A stretch of DNA of 64,000 nt from Ferrimonas balearica (GCF_019802055.1 NZ_JAHVHW010000006.1:62001-126000); one strand, 5' to 3'; shown: positions 47,635 to 57,435, counted from the stretch's first letter. Notes: generated by a model not told the origin, from the sequence alone. Program-made: numbers and translations.

Positions 47635-50600
47635 TCAGCGGCGACGTCGACCGGCCAGCAGGCCAAGCAACAGCAGGCTGAACCACCCGAAAGTGCCACT
47701 GTCTTTCTTCGGCGCTTCCGGCTCCGGTTCCGGTGCCGGATCCACGCCATCAGACAGCACCTTCAGAGTGAAGCGAACACTGTGCTGGTCGTTGGGGTTG
47801 ACCTGGTCACTGACGGTGACGGTAACTTCGGTTTCGCCATACCAGTCCGGCGCAGGGATCAGGTCGAAGGTGTCGCCGGAGCGATGACCATGCACCACGG
47901 CAGTGATGTGCTCACCCGTAACGCTGATGATGTTGGGAGAGACACCGCCATCGCTGTCGCTGTAGTGCACCGGGATCCCCTCTACCACACCATTTTCTTC
48001 AACCTCCTGGTCGGAGATCGGCTTGACCAGAATGTTGGCGGCCACAGCGATGGTCGTGGATTCGGTCAGCAGGCCAACGCCTCCCACCTCTGCCTCAACA
48101 TCAATACGCTGCTCACTGCCGTAGGCCGCATCGGTCACCTCAACCTGGAACGCCAACTGCACCTGACTGGCACTGTCATTGACGATGTCATAGCAGACCA
48201 CCAGACCATCACTCAGAGCGGTTTTCAGATTGTCCTCCGCGAAGGCCACACCACTGTGGCCATAAAGGGGACTGAATCCGGCTCTCGGGCCCCAGTAACC
48301 GCGCAGACCAATCACGCCGTTGCCTTCCTGGCTGCCGAAGTCGAGGTTGTCGTAGGCCATGATCACCTCGAACTGCCCCTCGTCGTGGCTGGAGTGCTCA
48401 CGCATAAACATCTGGAAGTCGTAGCGGTCATCGCGGGGCGTCACCACTTCGTTCCAGTCCATATCCCAGTACTTGTCGTGGGTTTGTGCGCCTTTCCAGG
48501 TCAGCAGGGTGTAGTTGTCGTAGTAGGCGATGTAAACGCCGCTGGACTGAGCGGGATCCCAGTGAGGGGCATACATCGAGAGCGTCCACTCCTGCTGCCA
48601 GGTGACAGGGTCCAGTCGGGCGTTATGCCAGGGGGTCAGAACGAAATCGGGCGGCGTGCCGTAGTCCTCACCGGGCATGGGCATCTGCACCTGGTGCAGT
48701 GCAATGTCCCAGGGGTTGTACTGCAGGTAATCCGCCTGAACCCAACCGCGCGAACTCAACACCACCTTGTCGGTGCGGAAGTAGTCACCGTTATCAAAGG
48801 GCTGGAAGTCATTGGCGATGGTCGGGATCTCCACATCATGAACCCAACTGCCCCATCCCCACTCATTCTCCTCGTAGAAGGTGCCCCAGCTGGGGTCAAA
48901 GCCGAATCGGGTCAGGTCCACGAACTTGCCGTCCAGCGGTGTGCCGTCCGGGTAGTCGATGGCCCAGGGCGTCCGGCACTGAGGATTATCCAGGTTGGTG
49001 CTGACCTGGTAGTGCGCCTGCGTCCCGGAGGTGTCCACCTGAACGCCCTGCCACTGGAGGCCGGTCTCGGTGGTGACCAAACCCTCGAGGTCCGGCAGCG
49101 AACCAGGAATCAGCGCCAGCCCATCCGGCAGGGTGACCGCCAGATCCACCACCCGATCCTGACCGGTCCGGTTGGCCTGAGTGAGCACAGACAGTTCAAC
49201 GATCTCTCCGACCCGAGCCGCGCTCTGGGACGCTTCGGCGGTCAGCAGCGGATCACCACCGCGAAGGTTCACCGGCATCATGATGACCGATCCCGGCTCA
49301 GCACCCTCAACCTGCACCGCGACGGCACTGTACAGGGTCTGGCCCGGCTCCGGCGCCTGGTGCCACTCAATGGTGATGTCGGAGTGTTTGGGGTTGGCGG
49401 CGTTGCTGTCAAAGCGGGTGGTCAGCGTCTGGCCCGGCGTTTTGCCCAGGGTCACGATGCCAAACTCGTAGGTATCCACGTTCTCCCAGGGGTACAGCAT
49501 GTAATTCGCCAGCAGCACCTTGTAGGTTCCGGGTTCCGGGTGCTCAATGCTGCAGTACTCCCCCTTGGAGGTTTGCGGCAACTGAGAGGCACAGATCGCT
49601 TCGGACAGATGCAGACGACCATCGCCGTCATAGTCCCGCAACACCCAGAGGTCGACATCGGCGTAGTGGTTGAGCGGATCTTCGATGCTGGAACCCAGGC
49701 GACCGAACACCTCCGCCCGCAGCAGCGCCGTATCCTCGGCAACGGTGACATCAAACACCTGAATGTTATCCAGGTCGGTGTTCCAGAACCCCTCGTTGTC
49801 CACCATGGCAACGCCCGATTGCAAGCGCGGCAGCGCCACCTGATGCACCTCGGCGGGTACAGGCTCATACGCCTCGGCGGTCAATGCGCCGGCAGGCACG
49901 CCAAGGGGCACGTCCGGCACCACCTGCTGTCCCTGCTGGGAGTGCGTCAGGACCTCAATGCTGTTCGGCAGGGCTTTACCCGCATAGCTGGCCAGATAGG
50001 GCCAGTAGGCGCCAGGGCTGGTGCCGTCAGCACTGTTGAACTGGATCTCACCGAAGGCGTGGTGATACGCCCCGTCATACCAGGCCAGGTCGATGTCGGA
50101 GAAGGCGACGGAGACCGTCAGGTCGATCGACTCTCCTGCTTTCAGCGTGAACTGGTTTGGCGTGATGGTGACCTTGGCGGTGGGATCCAGCGCGTAGTCC
50201 CAGAACAGCGGATGCTCTTCACCAGCCACCGCTTCCACACCCCAACTGCCATCGCGGGTCGCCCGAACGGTCCGGGTCCAGGAGCAGACCCGGCCACAGT
50301 CGTTGTTGATCATCTGCGGCAGGTTCAGGTCACGAACCCGTCCGCCGTTGTGGGGGTTGGCCCGACGGAAGTTGTCCGCCGTTTCATCCATCACCAGCCC
50401 GGCGTTAACCGCCCGCTCCACGTTTGCCAGACCATGGCCAGCGCGGAATATGCCCGCCACCTTGGTGGGATAGGGGTAGACCGGATAGGGCGTCTTGATC
50501 GCCTGGCTGTCCGCCGTCATCTGCAGTGCCGATTGAACCTCAGCAGCAGTCCACTGCGGATTGGCCTGACGGATCAGGGTCATCATCCCGGCAACGTGGG

Positions 50601-52605
50601 GGCTCGCCATCGAGGTACCGCTGATGGCATTGAACGCCCGGGTGTCGCCATAGGGGTCAAAGGGGTTGGTTTCGGTCCAGGCCGCGAAGATGTCGACACC
50701 CGGTGCCGCGATGCCTGGGGAGAACAGCTCTTCAACGGTACTGGAGGGCCCGCGGGAGGAGAAAGAGGCCAGCCAGTCGGCGTCCTCCGGATTCACCACC
50801 CGGTCCACCTGGGACGCACTGATGGTGCCGGTCAAGCCTGTACCGGATTGCAGCCAGGGCAGCAGACCGGGGGTATTCCAGTCGCCGTAGTACTGCTCTG
50901 CGGTCAGGTGGATACCGGGGATCACATAGGTGTCATCCACCACCTGATCGCTTTCGTTCCAGGTGTTGTAGAGCACAAAGCCACCCGCTCCCCCATCACG
51001 GACGTTCACCGCCTTCTCGATACGGGCGATGTCGCCCCGCTCACAAACGACGATGTGGGATTCCAGGAACGTGCCGGGGGCAAAGGGGCTGTTACAGCGG
51101 GCGTCGCCAAAATCGGCGGCCAGCACAAATTCACCGGTAAAGGCTGATGAGATCCCTGCCCCCTCAATGGTGCCGGGATTAAGGCTCTCATCCCCACCGC
51201 TCAATCCCTCGAGCGCTTTGCCACTGATGGCAATGCTGCGGGCATGTGTGGTGGCGGCCACGTTCAGCACCCAGGGGGAGGTATGGTCGACGGTATAGAG
51301 CGAGTCTGTGCCTCGCGATGCCCCTGCGTTACCGGCAGAGAGCGCCACGGCAACCCCTGCCTCACGGGCAGAGAGGAACGCCATCTCAAAGGCGTCATCC
51401 CAGGGGAAGCTTTCACTGCCGCCGATGGACATGTTGATCACGTCCACGCCATCCTTGATCGCCTGCTCGATAGCGAACAGCATCGCTTCACCCGGGCAGC
51501 CACCGACCGGGTGGCACACCTGATAGGAGATCAGGTTCGCGTGGGGCGCCACGCCGGAGATCCGCGGCATGGTCACTCCCATCGGGATGCCAGCACCACC
51601 GCCAAACTCCGGCGCTACCACGTCAACGTCATAGAGCACGTTACCGGCAACCGTACTCGCCACATGGCTGCCATGCCCGTTGTAGTCCTCACCGATCGGC
51701 TCAGCACTCGATGCCGCTCCGTACTCACCGGTAATTGAGTCGTGGGTATACAGGCCAATCAATTTATCGTTACAGCTGTCGGCATACTCGGCCAGGGCAC
51801 AGTCGCCCAGGTAGTTGCCCGCCCCCCGGGGGTTGGTATGCACATACCCATCTCCACCCACTGCAGCAAAGGAGGGGTGGCGGGTGTTGACGCCGGTGTC
51901 GATGATGCCCACCACCATTCCGGCACCGGTGTAACGCCCCCCGTCGTGGCTGGCACTGCCATCCCAGATACCCGGGGCACCAACATGCTCCGGCCCAATG
52001 TCGGTGTGCAGCTCATAGTTGCGGGAGCGCTGAACAAACGCCACTTCGGGCATCTCGGCCAGACGCATCGCTTCCTGTTGGGTCATCTCGATAGACAGCG
52101 CATTGATGGCGGTAGTGAACTGACGCCGCACCTGACCCTGCACCTGCTGAATCAACTGCTGCTGTGTGTTCAGCAGATGGTTGGTGTAAGCGCCGATCGC
52201 CCCGGCTGAGGTCCCGGAGTTTGTCGTATCAAAGAGCTTCTGACCCGGCTGATGACGTTGAAGTGCTGGCTTGGTGGCCGCGAGACCGGGCAAGCGACCG
52301 TCATAAGTGGCGACAGGCGCATCCTGGAGTTGCACGATATAGATGGCGGTACCGTCGAACCGTTCCTCTGGCGCAAACTTTGCCTTGCCGGATTTGGGCA
52401 CCATCGGGATATTGGCCAAACCATCCCGTCGTAAGGGGCTCAGCTGTTGTTCTGCTTTCTGTGCCTGAGCCTGCTGTTGATGTTGATAGAGCGCCATCGC
52501 ATCGATGGTTCTTGGGATCTGCTCATCAGTTCCCTCCGCTCCGGCCAATGCGCCTGCACTATAAAGTGCGCTGGCAACCATCATGGCTACGGATTTTATA
52601 TTCAC
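47635..52605 (-). CDS. Giant secreted S8 (subtilisin-like) protease 2, GlyGly-CTERM-type tail
   Basis: A 1656-aa exported protease of the same layout as protease 1. Signal peptide (1-22), then a propeptide (AIYIVQLQDAPVATYDG). Triad Asp236 (GIIDTGVN), His311 (GHGSHVAS) and Ser665 (SGTSMASPHVAG). PA domain at about 486-590. An EF-hand-like loop DYDGDGRLHLSE starts at Asp991. An Ig/cadherin-like end (EVTVTVSDQVNPND) and anchor KKDSGTFGWFSLLLLGLLAGRRRR complete it. The start is GTG at 52605, with AGGGAGAAG upstream; no better ATG is near. Expression control by LysR 2 is inferred from adjacency. Confidence 0.93.
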   Translation of the reverse strand: MNIKSVAMMVASALYSAGALAGAEGTDEQIPRTIDAMALYQHQQQAQAQKAEQQLSPLRRDGLANIPMVPKSGKAKFAPEERFDGTAIYIVQLQDAPVATYDGRLPGLAATKPALQRHQPGQKLFDTTNSGTSAGAIGAYTNHLLNTQQQLIQQVQGQVRRQFTTAINALSIEMTQQEAMRLAEMPEVAFVQRSRNYELHTDIGPEHVGAPGIWDGSASHDGGRYTGAGMVVGIIDTGVNTRHPSFAAVGGDGYVHTNPRGAGNYLGDCALAEYADSCNDKLIGLYTHDSITGEYGAASSAEPIGEDYNGHGSHVASTVAGNVLYDVDVVAPEFGGGAGIPMGVTMPRISGVAPHANLISYQVCHPVGGCPGEAMLFAIEQAIKDGVDVINMSIGGSESFPWDDAFEMAFLSAREAGVAVALSAGNAGASRGTDSLYTVDHTSPWVLNVAATTHARSIAISGKALEGLSGGDESLNPGTIEGAGISSAFTGEFVLAADFGDARCNSPFAPGTFLESHIVVCERGDIARIEKAVNVRDGGAGGFVLYNTWNESDQVVDDTYVIPGIHLTAEQYYGDWNTPGLLPWLQSGTGLTGTISASQVDRVVNPEDADWLASFSSRGPSSTVEELFSPGIAAPGVDIFAAWTETNPFDPYGDTRAFNAISGTSMASPHVAGMMTLIRQANPQWTAAEVQSALQMTADSQAIKTPYPVYPYPTKVAGIFRAGHGLANVERAVNAGLVMDETADNFRRANPHNGGRVRDLNLPQMINNDCGRVCSWTRTVRATRDGSWGVEAVAGEEHPLFWDYALDPTAKVTITPNQFTLKAGESIDLTVSVAFSDIDLAWYDGAYHHAFGEIQFNSADGTSPGAYWPYLASYAGKALPNSIEVLTHSQQGQQVVPDVPLGVPAGALTAEAYEPVPAEVHQVALPRLQSGVAMVDNEGFWNTDLDNIQVFDVTVAEDTALLRAEVFGRLGSSIEDPLNHYADVDLWVLRDYDGDGRLHLSEAICASQLPQTSKGEYCSIEHPEPGTYKVLLANYMLYPWENVDTYEFGIVTLGKTPGQTLTTRFDSNAANPKHSDITIEWHQAPEPGQTLYSAVAVQVEGAEPGSVIMMPVNLRGGDPLLTAEASQSAARVGEIVELSVLTQANRTGQDRVVDLAVTLPDGLALIPGSLPDLEGLVTTETGLQWQGVQVDTSGTQAHYQVSTNLDNPQCRTPWAIDYPDGTPLDGKFVDLTRFGFDPSWGTFYEENEWGWGSWVHDVEIPTIANDFQPFDNGDYFRTDKVVLSSRGWVQADYLQYNPWDIALHQVQMPMPGEDYGTPPDFVLTPWHNARLDPVTWQQEWTLSMYAPHWDPAQSSGVYIAYYDNYTLLTWKGAQTHDKYWDMDWNEVVTPRDDRYDFQMFMREHSSHDEGQFEVIMAYDNLDFGSQEGNGVIGLRGYWGPRAGFSPLYGHSGVAFAEDNLKTALSDGLVVCYDIVNDSASQVQLAFQVEVTDAAYGSEQRIDVEAEVGGVGLLTESTTIAVAANILVKPISDQEVEENGVVEGIPVHYSDSDGGVSPNIISVTGEHITAVVHGHRSGDTFDLIPAPDWYGETEVTVTVSDQVNPNDQHSVRFTLKVLSDGVDPAPEPEPEAPKKDSGTFGWFSLLLLGLLAGRRRR

Positions 52606-53095
52606 AACTCTTCTCCCTGTTATTTTCCCGCCGCAGAAAAATTAATCACTCCGACACACTTATATTTCACAAGGACAAATTTTTATTCAAACACATTGTT
52701 TTCATCGTTTTGATAGCCAGAGGTAATATTGTCTGAGTGACAAAACACCACTTATCAAAAACACTCTTCCCAACGCCCAAGACAATTAGCCGGCGTGCAT
52801 CACAACCATGCATGGGCGGCAATCCAGCCAGCTTGCATAGCGTGTCAAAGGGTCAGGAAAAATCGGGAATTTGGAGAAGATTCGAAAGAAGAACAGAATT
52901 TCAATGCAGCTAATTCATCTTGTCTATAGATATAATACAAGAGACAAACTCAAGGTAAGATAACGATATTAAATGGACACCATGAGTCTTCATTACTAAC
53001 CCAACGCATTCACCCGCGCTTTATATTTCCAACTTCGTATAGAGCAGGCATAAAAAAAGCGACCCTAAGGTCGCTTTCTTATCACATGAGGTGAC
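52606..53095. other. AT-rich intergenic region upstream of S8 protease 2
   Basis: This 490-bp gap, between S8 protease 2 and convergent-side sspB, is much AT-richer than the neighbours and holds the S8 protease 2 promoter. A perfect dyad TTGTC-tgagt-GACAA lies at 52729-52743, and TTGTCT-N16-AGACAA at 52920-52947, both possible LysR sites. No gene is supported. Confidence 0.55.
53052..53075 (-). terminator. Terminator after sspB
   Basis: Stem agcgacc (53058-53064), loop ctaa, stem ggtcgct (53069-53075), with seven A on the plus strand below, giving a U7 tail on the minus strand. Confidence 0.85.
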
Positions 53096-53515
53096 TCACT
53101 TAATCACTTTCAGAGTGGGTCGTCCTTTAGGACGCTCCGGAGCCGGAGTGCCAGCCACTTCCTCACTCTCAGAGAGCTCGGGTTGCTGATACGCCTCTTC
53201 CGGCTGGAACACCGTCCCTGCGCCATTCTCACGGGCGTAGATGGCCGCAACCGCGTACATCGGCACCCGCAGTGCATGGGGCTGACCGCCGAAGCGGGCG
53301 TTGAAGGTGACCTCCTCGTTACCCATCTGCAGATTGCCCACCGCATGAGGGGCAATATTGAGGACGATCTGGCCATCCTCAACAAACTGACGGGGAACCT
53401 GAACACCGGGCAGATCCGCCTCCACCACAAGGTGGGGCGTCAACTCGTTGTCCAGCAGCCACTCATAAAAGGCCCGCAGCAGATAAGGACGGCTGGGGCT
53501 TAAAGGCTTGCTCAT
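53096..53515 (-). CDS. sspB: ClpXP protease specificity-enhancing factor
   Basis: SspB adaptor that delivers ssrA-tagged proteins to ClpXP. The 139-aa protein has the family opening SRPYLLRAFYEWLLDNELTPHLVV, VPRQFVEDGQIVLNIAPHAV and a flexible acidic tail ending in the ClpX-binding motif RPTLKVIK. The start overlaps the sspA stop by ATGA. It ends at a hairpin terminator. Confidence 0.96.
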   Translation of the reverse strand: MSKPLSPSRPYLLRAFYEWLLDNELTPHLVVEADLPGVQVPRQFVEDGQIVLNIAPHAVGNLQMGNEEVTFNARFGGQPHALRVPMYAVAAIYARENGAGTVFQPEEAYQQPELSESEEVAGTPAPERPKGRPTLKVIK

Positions 53516-54141
53516 ACGCCGATGCGCATCTCGCGCTCTGCTTCGGTCAGGGAGGCCTTGAAGGACTCACGCTCGAACAGACGAGTCATGTAGGCCTTTA
53601 CTTCGGCACTGCCACGACCATTCAGCTCGATGCCCAGTGACGGCAGACGCCAGAACAACGGAGCCAGGTAGCAATCCACCAGAGTGAACTCTTCGCTCAT
53701 AAAGTACGGCGCTTCGGCGAAGACCGGACCCAGAGCCAGAATGCTGTCAGCCAGCTCTTTACGAGCAGCGGCAGCACCGTCATTGTTCTGGATGCGCTCA
53801 GCCAGGGTGTACCAGTCGTGCTGGATGCGGTGCATCATCAGACGGCTCTGGCCACGGCTCACCGGGTATACGGGCATCAGCGGCGGGTGGGGGAAACGCT
53901 CATCAAGGTACTCCATGATGATACGTGCGTTGTAAAGCACCAGTTCCCGGTCCACCAGAGTGGGCACGCTGTTGTACGGGTTCAGCTCGGCCAGATCTTG
54001 AGGCAGTTGATCGGGATCCACCTGGATCACCTCTACCCCTACTCCCTTCTCCGCCAGAACGATGCGAACCTGGTGGCTGTAAAGATCGCTGGCACCGGAA
54101 TACAGGGCCATGACAGAGCGTTTATTGGCAGCGACAGCCAT
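53512..54141 (-). CDS. sspA: Stringent starvation protein A
   Basis: RNA-polymerase-associated GST-fold protein, a stress and virulence regulator. The 209-aa protein has MALYSGASDLYSHQVRIVLAE at the N-terminal thioredoxin-like domain and YNSVPTLVDRELVLYNARIIMEYLDERFP (conserved PHP region PHPPLMP). The start at 54141 (MAVAANKRS) has GGAGGG upstream. It is followed by sspB with a 4-bp overlap, the standard pair. Confidence 0.96.
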   Translation of the reverse strand: MAVAANKRSVMALYSGASDLYSHQVRIVLAEKGVGVEVIQVDPDQLPQDLAELNPYNSVPTLVDRELVLYNARIIMEYLDERFPHPPLMPVYPVSRGQSRLMMHRIQHDWYTLAERIQNNDGAAAARKELADSILALGPVFAEAPYFMSEEFTLVDCYLAPLFWRLPSLGIELNGRGSAEVKAYMTRLFERESFKASLTEAEREMRIGV

Positions 54142-54237
54142 TGATACCCTCCGAAAAAGTTCAGATAGCAGAAACAGCAACGGGGGGCACGGGGCCCCCA
54201 GTTGCGCAAAGGACAGATTGTAACCTTTTATCGGCGA

Positions 54238-54933
54238 TTAGTGTACATCCCGCCAGTACTCCCGCTTAAGCAGGTAGGCCAGCACGAAGAACACCGCCAG
54301 GAAACCCAGCACCCACTTACCCATGCTCTCACGCTGAAGGCGAATCGGCTCAGCGGAGTAAGTCAGGAAGTTGGTGATGTCCAGTACCAGTTGGTCATAC
54401 TCGTCGGCAGTCATGCTGCCGCCGGTGGACACGATGGTACCGTCTTCCTGCAGAACCGGAACACCCTGGTAGCTCTCCAGCACATGGGGCATGCCCACGG
54501 ACGGGAAGACCAGATTGTTCACGCCAAACGGGCGATTCGGGTCTGCGTAAAAGTTCTTCAGGTAGGAGTATACCCAGTCGGAGCCACGAACACGGGCCAC
54601 CATGGTCAGATCCGGCGGAGCCGCACCAAACCACTTCTCGGCATCAGCCTGAGGAATGGCACTGGTCATCAGGTCACCGATCTTGGCGTCGGTGTAGATG
54701 AGCTCGCGCATCTGCTCAGTGGTAAAGCCGATATCATCAGCCACACGCTGGTAGCGTTGGTACTGAGTGCTGTGACAGCCGGAGCAGTTTTCCATAAAGG
54801 CTACGGCACCACGTTGCAGTGAAGCCTGATCAGCTAGGTCGATGTTGGCGGGCACCACGTGCTCGTTGTTGCCGCCCGCGGCATAGCTCAGGGCCGGCAG
54901 GGCTGCGATGATTGCGATGATGAACTTCTTCAT
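54238..54933 (-). CDS. petC: Cytochrome bc1 complex, cytochrome c1
   Basis: Periplasm-facing c-type cytochrome passing electrons from the Rieske protein to soluble cytochrome c. The 231-aa protein has a signal peptide (MKKFIIAIIAALPALSYAAG) and heme motif CSGCH at about residues 51-55. The region NLVFPSVGMPHVL supplies the axial Met, and a C-terminal membrane helix (WVLGFLAVFFVLAYLL) anchors it. The start overlaps the petB stop (TAATG); the longer frame is antisense noise. Confidence 0.96.
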   Translation of the reverse strand: MKKFIIAIIAALPALSYAAGGNNEHVVPANIDLADQASLQRGAVAFMENCSGCHSTQYQRYQRVADDIGFTTEQMRELIYTDAKIGDLMTSAIPQADAEKWFGAAPPDLTMVARVRGSDWVYSYLKNFYADPNRPFGVNNLVFPSVGMPHVLESYQGVPVLQEDGTIVSTGGSMTADEYDQLVLDITNFLTYSAEPIRLQRESMGKWVLGFLAVFFVLAYLLKREYWRDVH

Positions 54934-56144
54934 TAGCCTGTCACCCTTTCCGGAACCGGTTTGCATTTCTCGTTCTTGCTGTAGATGAACAGCAGGACAA
55001 AGAAGCCGAAGTAACCCAGCGAGAAGATCCGCGCCAGCAGGGTGTAAGTCGGGGTCGCCGGCAGGGCGCCCAGGATACCCAATGCGATGAAGCAGACCAC
55101 GAACTGGGCGATGTTCAGCTTGTGGATGCCGCTGCGGTAACGCACGGACTTCACTTTGCAACGATCCAGCCAAGGCAGGACAAACAGAACGGCAATGGCA
55201 GCACCCATGGCAACCACACCCAGCAGCTTGTCAGGAACCGCACGCAGAATGGCGTAGAACGGAGTGAAGTACCAAACCGGGGCAATGTGCTCAGGTGTCT
55301 TCAACGGGTTGGCCGCTTCGAAGTTCGGCGGCTCAAGGAAGTACCCGCCACCTTCCGGCATAAAGAAGATCACGTAGCAGAACAGGATCAGGAAGCCCGC
55401 CACACCTACGATGTCCTTAACGGTGTAGTAGGGGTGGAACGGAATGGCGTCCAGCGGCCAGCCATCCGGGCCTTTGTTCTTCTTCACCTCGATGCCGTCC
55501 GGGTTGTTGGAACCCACTTCGTGCAGCGCGATGATGTGCAGGAACACCAGTACAACCAGTACCAGCGGCAGTGCAATCACGTGCAGGGCGAAGAAGCGGT
55601 TCAGAGTGGCACCAGACACCACGTAGTCACCACGGATCCACAGGGTCAGGTCGTCACCAATCACCGGAATGGCGCCAAACAGGGAGATGATCACCTGGGC
55701 ACCCCAGTAGGACATCTGACCCCAGGGCAGCAGGTAGCCCATAAAGGCTTCAGCCATCAGCACCAGGAAGATCAGCATGCCGAAGATCCACAGCAGCTCA
55801 CGGGGCTTCTGATAGGAGCCGTAGATGAGACCGCGGAACATGTGCAGGTAGATCACCACGAAGAAGGCGGAGGCGCCGGTGGAGTGCATGTAACGCAGCA
55901 GCCAGCCGTACTCCACATCACGCATGATGTATTCGATGGAGGCAAAAGCACCTTCGGCGGTGGGCACGTAGTTCATGGTCAGCCAGATGCCGGTGAGGAT
56001 CTGGTTAACCAGTACCAGCATGGCCAGAGAGCCGAAGAAGTACCAGAAGTTGAAGTTTTTTGGCGCCGGGTACTGACCTACGTGCTTATTGTAAGTCGCG
56101 GTCATCGGGATCCGGGCATCAATCCAATCGACAAGCTTTTTCAT
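54933..56144 (-). CDS. petB: Cytochrome bc1 complex, cytochrome b
   Basis: Membrane subunit oxidising quinol, 403 aa. It has about eight hydrophobic helices, the paired heme histidines RYMHSTGASAFFVVIYLHMF and RFFALHVIALPLVLVVLVFLH, and the Qo-site motif PEGGGYFLEPPNF in the PEWY-equivalent area. It is encoded in one piece rather than the split form found in some phototrophs. It is 2 bp after petA and overlaps petC by one base. Confidence 0.97.
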   Translation of the reverse strand: MKKLVDWIDARIPMTATYNKHVGQYPAPKNFNFWYFFGSLAMLVLVNQILTGIWLTMNYVPTAEGAFASIEYIMRDVEYGWLLRYMHSTGASAFFVVIYLHMFRGLIYGSYQKPRELLWIFGMLIFLVLMAEAFMGYLLPWGQMSYWGAQVIISLFGAIPVIGDDLTLWIRGDYVVSGATLNRFFALHVIALPLVLVVLVFLHIIALHEVGSNNPDGIEVKKNKGPDGWPLDAIPFHPYYTVKDIVGVAGFLILFCYVIFFMPEGGGYFLEPPNFEAANPLKTPEHIAPVWYFTPFYAILRAVPDKLLGVVAMGAAIAVLFVLPWLDRCKVKSVRYRSGIHKLNIAQFVVCFIALGILGALPATPTYTLLARIFSLGYFGFFVLLFIYSKNEKCKPVPERVTG

Positions 56145-56146
56145 GA

Positions 56147-56737
56147 TTAAGCCGCTCCCTCGTCAACGCCGATCATCACGGTGGACTCGTCCACATAGGT
56201 GTGGGGCGGAATCACCAGGTTCAGCGGGGCAGGAACACCGGCGAATACGCGGCCAGCCATGTCGAACTTGGAGCCATGGCAGGGGCAGAAGAAGCCGGAT
56301 TCAACCCCTTCAACCTGCTGCTCAAAGGAGCTGGGCAGGTAGGTCGGGGAACAACCAAGGTGGGTACAAAGGCCCACGGCGATGAAATACTCGTCCTTGA
56401 TGGAACGGTAGGCGTTCTTGGCGTACTCCGGCTGCTGAGGCTCGTCGGAGTCCGGATCCCGCAGCTGCGAAGCCAGGGTATCCAGGTTGGCCAGAACTTT
56501 ATCGGTGCGACGTACAATCCAAACCGGCTTACCGCGCCACTCGACGCGCAACATTTGGCCTGGTTCCAGTTTACTGATGTTCACTTCTACTGGTGCGCCA
56601 GCGGCTTTCGCCTTAGCGCTCGGGTTCCAAGATTTAATGAAGGGAACCGCAACAGCAGCAGCGCCAGCTCCGCCCACCACAGCCGTGGCGACGGTCAGGA
56701 ATCTGCGACGTCCAGTATCGACAGGCGCATTGCTCAT
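56147..56737 (-). CDS. petA: Cytochrome bc1 complex, Rieske iron-sulfur subunit
   Basis: Rieske [2Fe-2S] protein of 196 aa. A Tat-type N-terminus (DTGRRRFLTVATAVVGGAGAA) serves as anchor. The cluster ligands are in CTHLGC and CPCHGS (two Cys and two His), spaced as in bc1 Rieske proteins. It is first of petABC, with a good promoter upstream. Complete bc1 indicates aerobic respiration through cytochrome c oxidase or other periplasmic reductases. Confidence 0.97.
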   Translation of the reverse strand: MSNAPVDTGRRRFLTVATAVVGGAGAAAVAVPFIKSWNPSAKAKAAGAPVEVNISKLEPGQMLRVEWRGKPVWIVRRTDKVLANLDTLASQLRDPDSDEPQQPEYAKNAYRSIKDEYFIAVGLCTHLGCSPTYLPSSFEQQVEGVESGFFCPCHGSKFDMAGRVFAGVPAPLNLVIPPHTYVDESTVMIGVDEGAA

Positions 56738-56836
56738 CCACTTATCTCCCGTAGGGGTTCTGCTTTTTTGAATAATTTGGTGTCTTTTTAACCAAAACCG
56801 CCATTTTGCGCAGCATAGCGGTTTGGAAGCGGGCCC

Positions 56837-56865
56837 ATTATATAGAAAAACCGGACACAGGTCAT
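56837..56865 (-). promoter_or_regulatory. Sigma70 promoter of petABC
   Basis: Minus strand ATGACC (-35, 56860-56865), 17-bp spacer, perfect TATAAT (-10, 56837-56842), about 100 bp upstream of petA. Confidence 0.65.
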
Positions 56866-56984
56866 ACTTTCACGACCAGATTGAGCCAAATCACGGCAGA
56901 GCAAGGGGTGAGCGAGACTCAGAGGGGGGAAATGAGGAATTTACTTGTTAAAAAAAGCGTGAAAAATCAGCAACAGATAAAGAA

Positions 56985-57008
56985 AAACCCGACCTTTCGG
57001 TCGGGTTT
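56985..57008 (-). terminator. Terminator after rpsI
   Basis: Stem aaacccgacc (56985-56994), loop tttc, stem ggtcgggttt (56999-57008), U-run on the minus strand from the preceding A tract. Confidence 0.85.
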
Positions 57009-57035
57009 TCTGTGTCGAACCAAAGTTCCAGCGAA

Positions 57036-57422
57036 TTAACGCTTGGAGAACTGAGGACGACGACGTGCTTTGCGCAGACCAACTTTCTTACGCTCAACCT
57101 CACGGGCATCACGAGTAACAAAGCCAGCTTCACGCAGAGTCGGACGCAGGGACTCATCGTACTGCATCAGAGCACGGGTGATACCGTGACGGATGGCACC
57201 GGACTGACCGGTGATACCACCGCCAGTTACGGTTACGTAGATGTCCAGCTTGTCCAGCATCTCAACCAGCTCCAGCGGCTGACGAACTACCATACGGGCA
57301 GTTTCGCGGCCGAAGAATTGCTCCAGAGAACGCTTGTTTACAGTGATGTTGCCGCTACCCTGCTTGATGAAAACACGAGCAGTAGAGGTTTTGCGGCGGC
57401 CGGTACCGTAGTATTGAGTCAT
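57036..57422 (-). CDS. rpsI: 30S ribosomal protein S9
   Basis: Small-subunit ribosomal protein of 128 aa, with its C-terminal tail near the P-site tRNA. It has [15 protein letters not shown] at the start, the [15 protein letters not shown] region and the conserved end RRRPQFSKR. It is co-transcribed with rplM, 13 bp upstream, as in nearly all bacteria. Confidence 0.99.
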   Translation of the reverse strand: MTQYYGTGRRKTSTARVFIKQGSGNITVNKRSLEQFFGRETARMVVRQPLELVEMLDKLDIYVTVTGGGITGQSGAIRHGITRALMQYDESLRPTLREAGFVTRDAREVERKKVGLRKARRRPQFSKR

Positions 57423-57435
57423 TGCCTATATCCCC

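Noticed and set aside
54183-54199. GC hairpin gggggc/gccccc between sspA and petC
   Set aside because: No U-tract on either strand, so a terminator call is not supported.
56806-57039. Plus-strand frame of 77 codons between petA and rpsI
   Set aside because: It runs through the petABC promoter and the rpsI terminator hairpin, so coding is unlikely.
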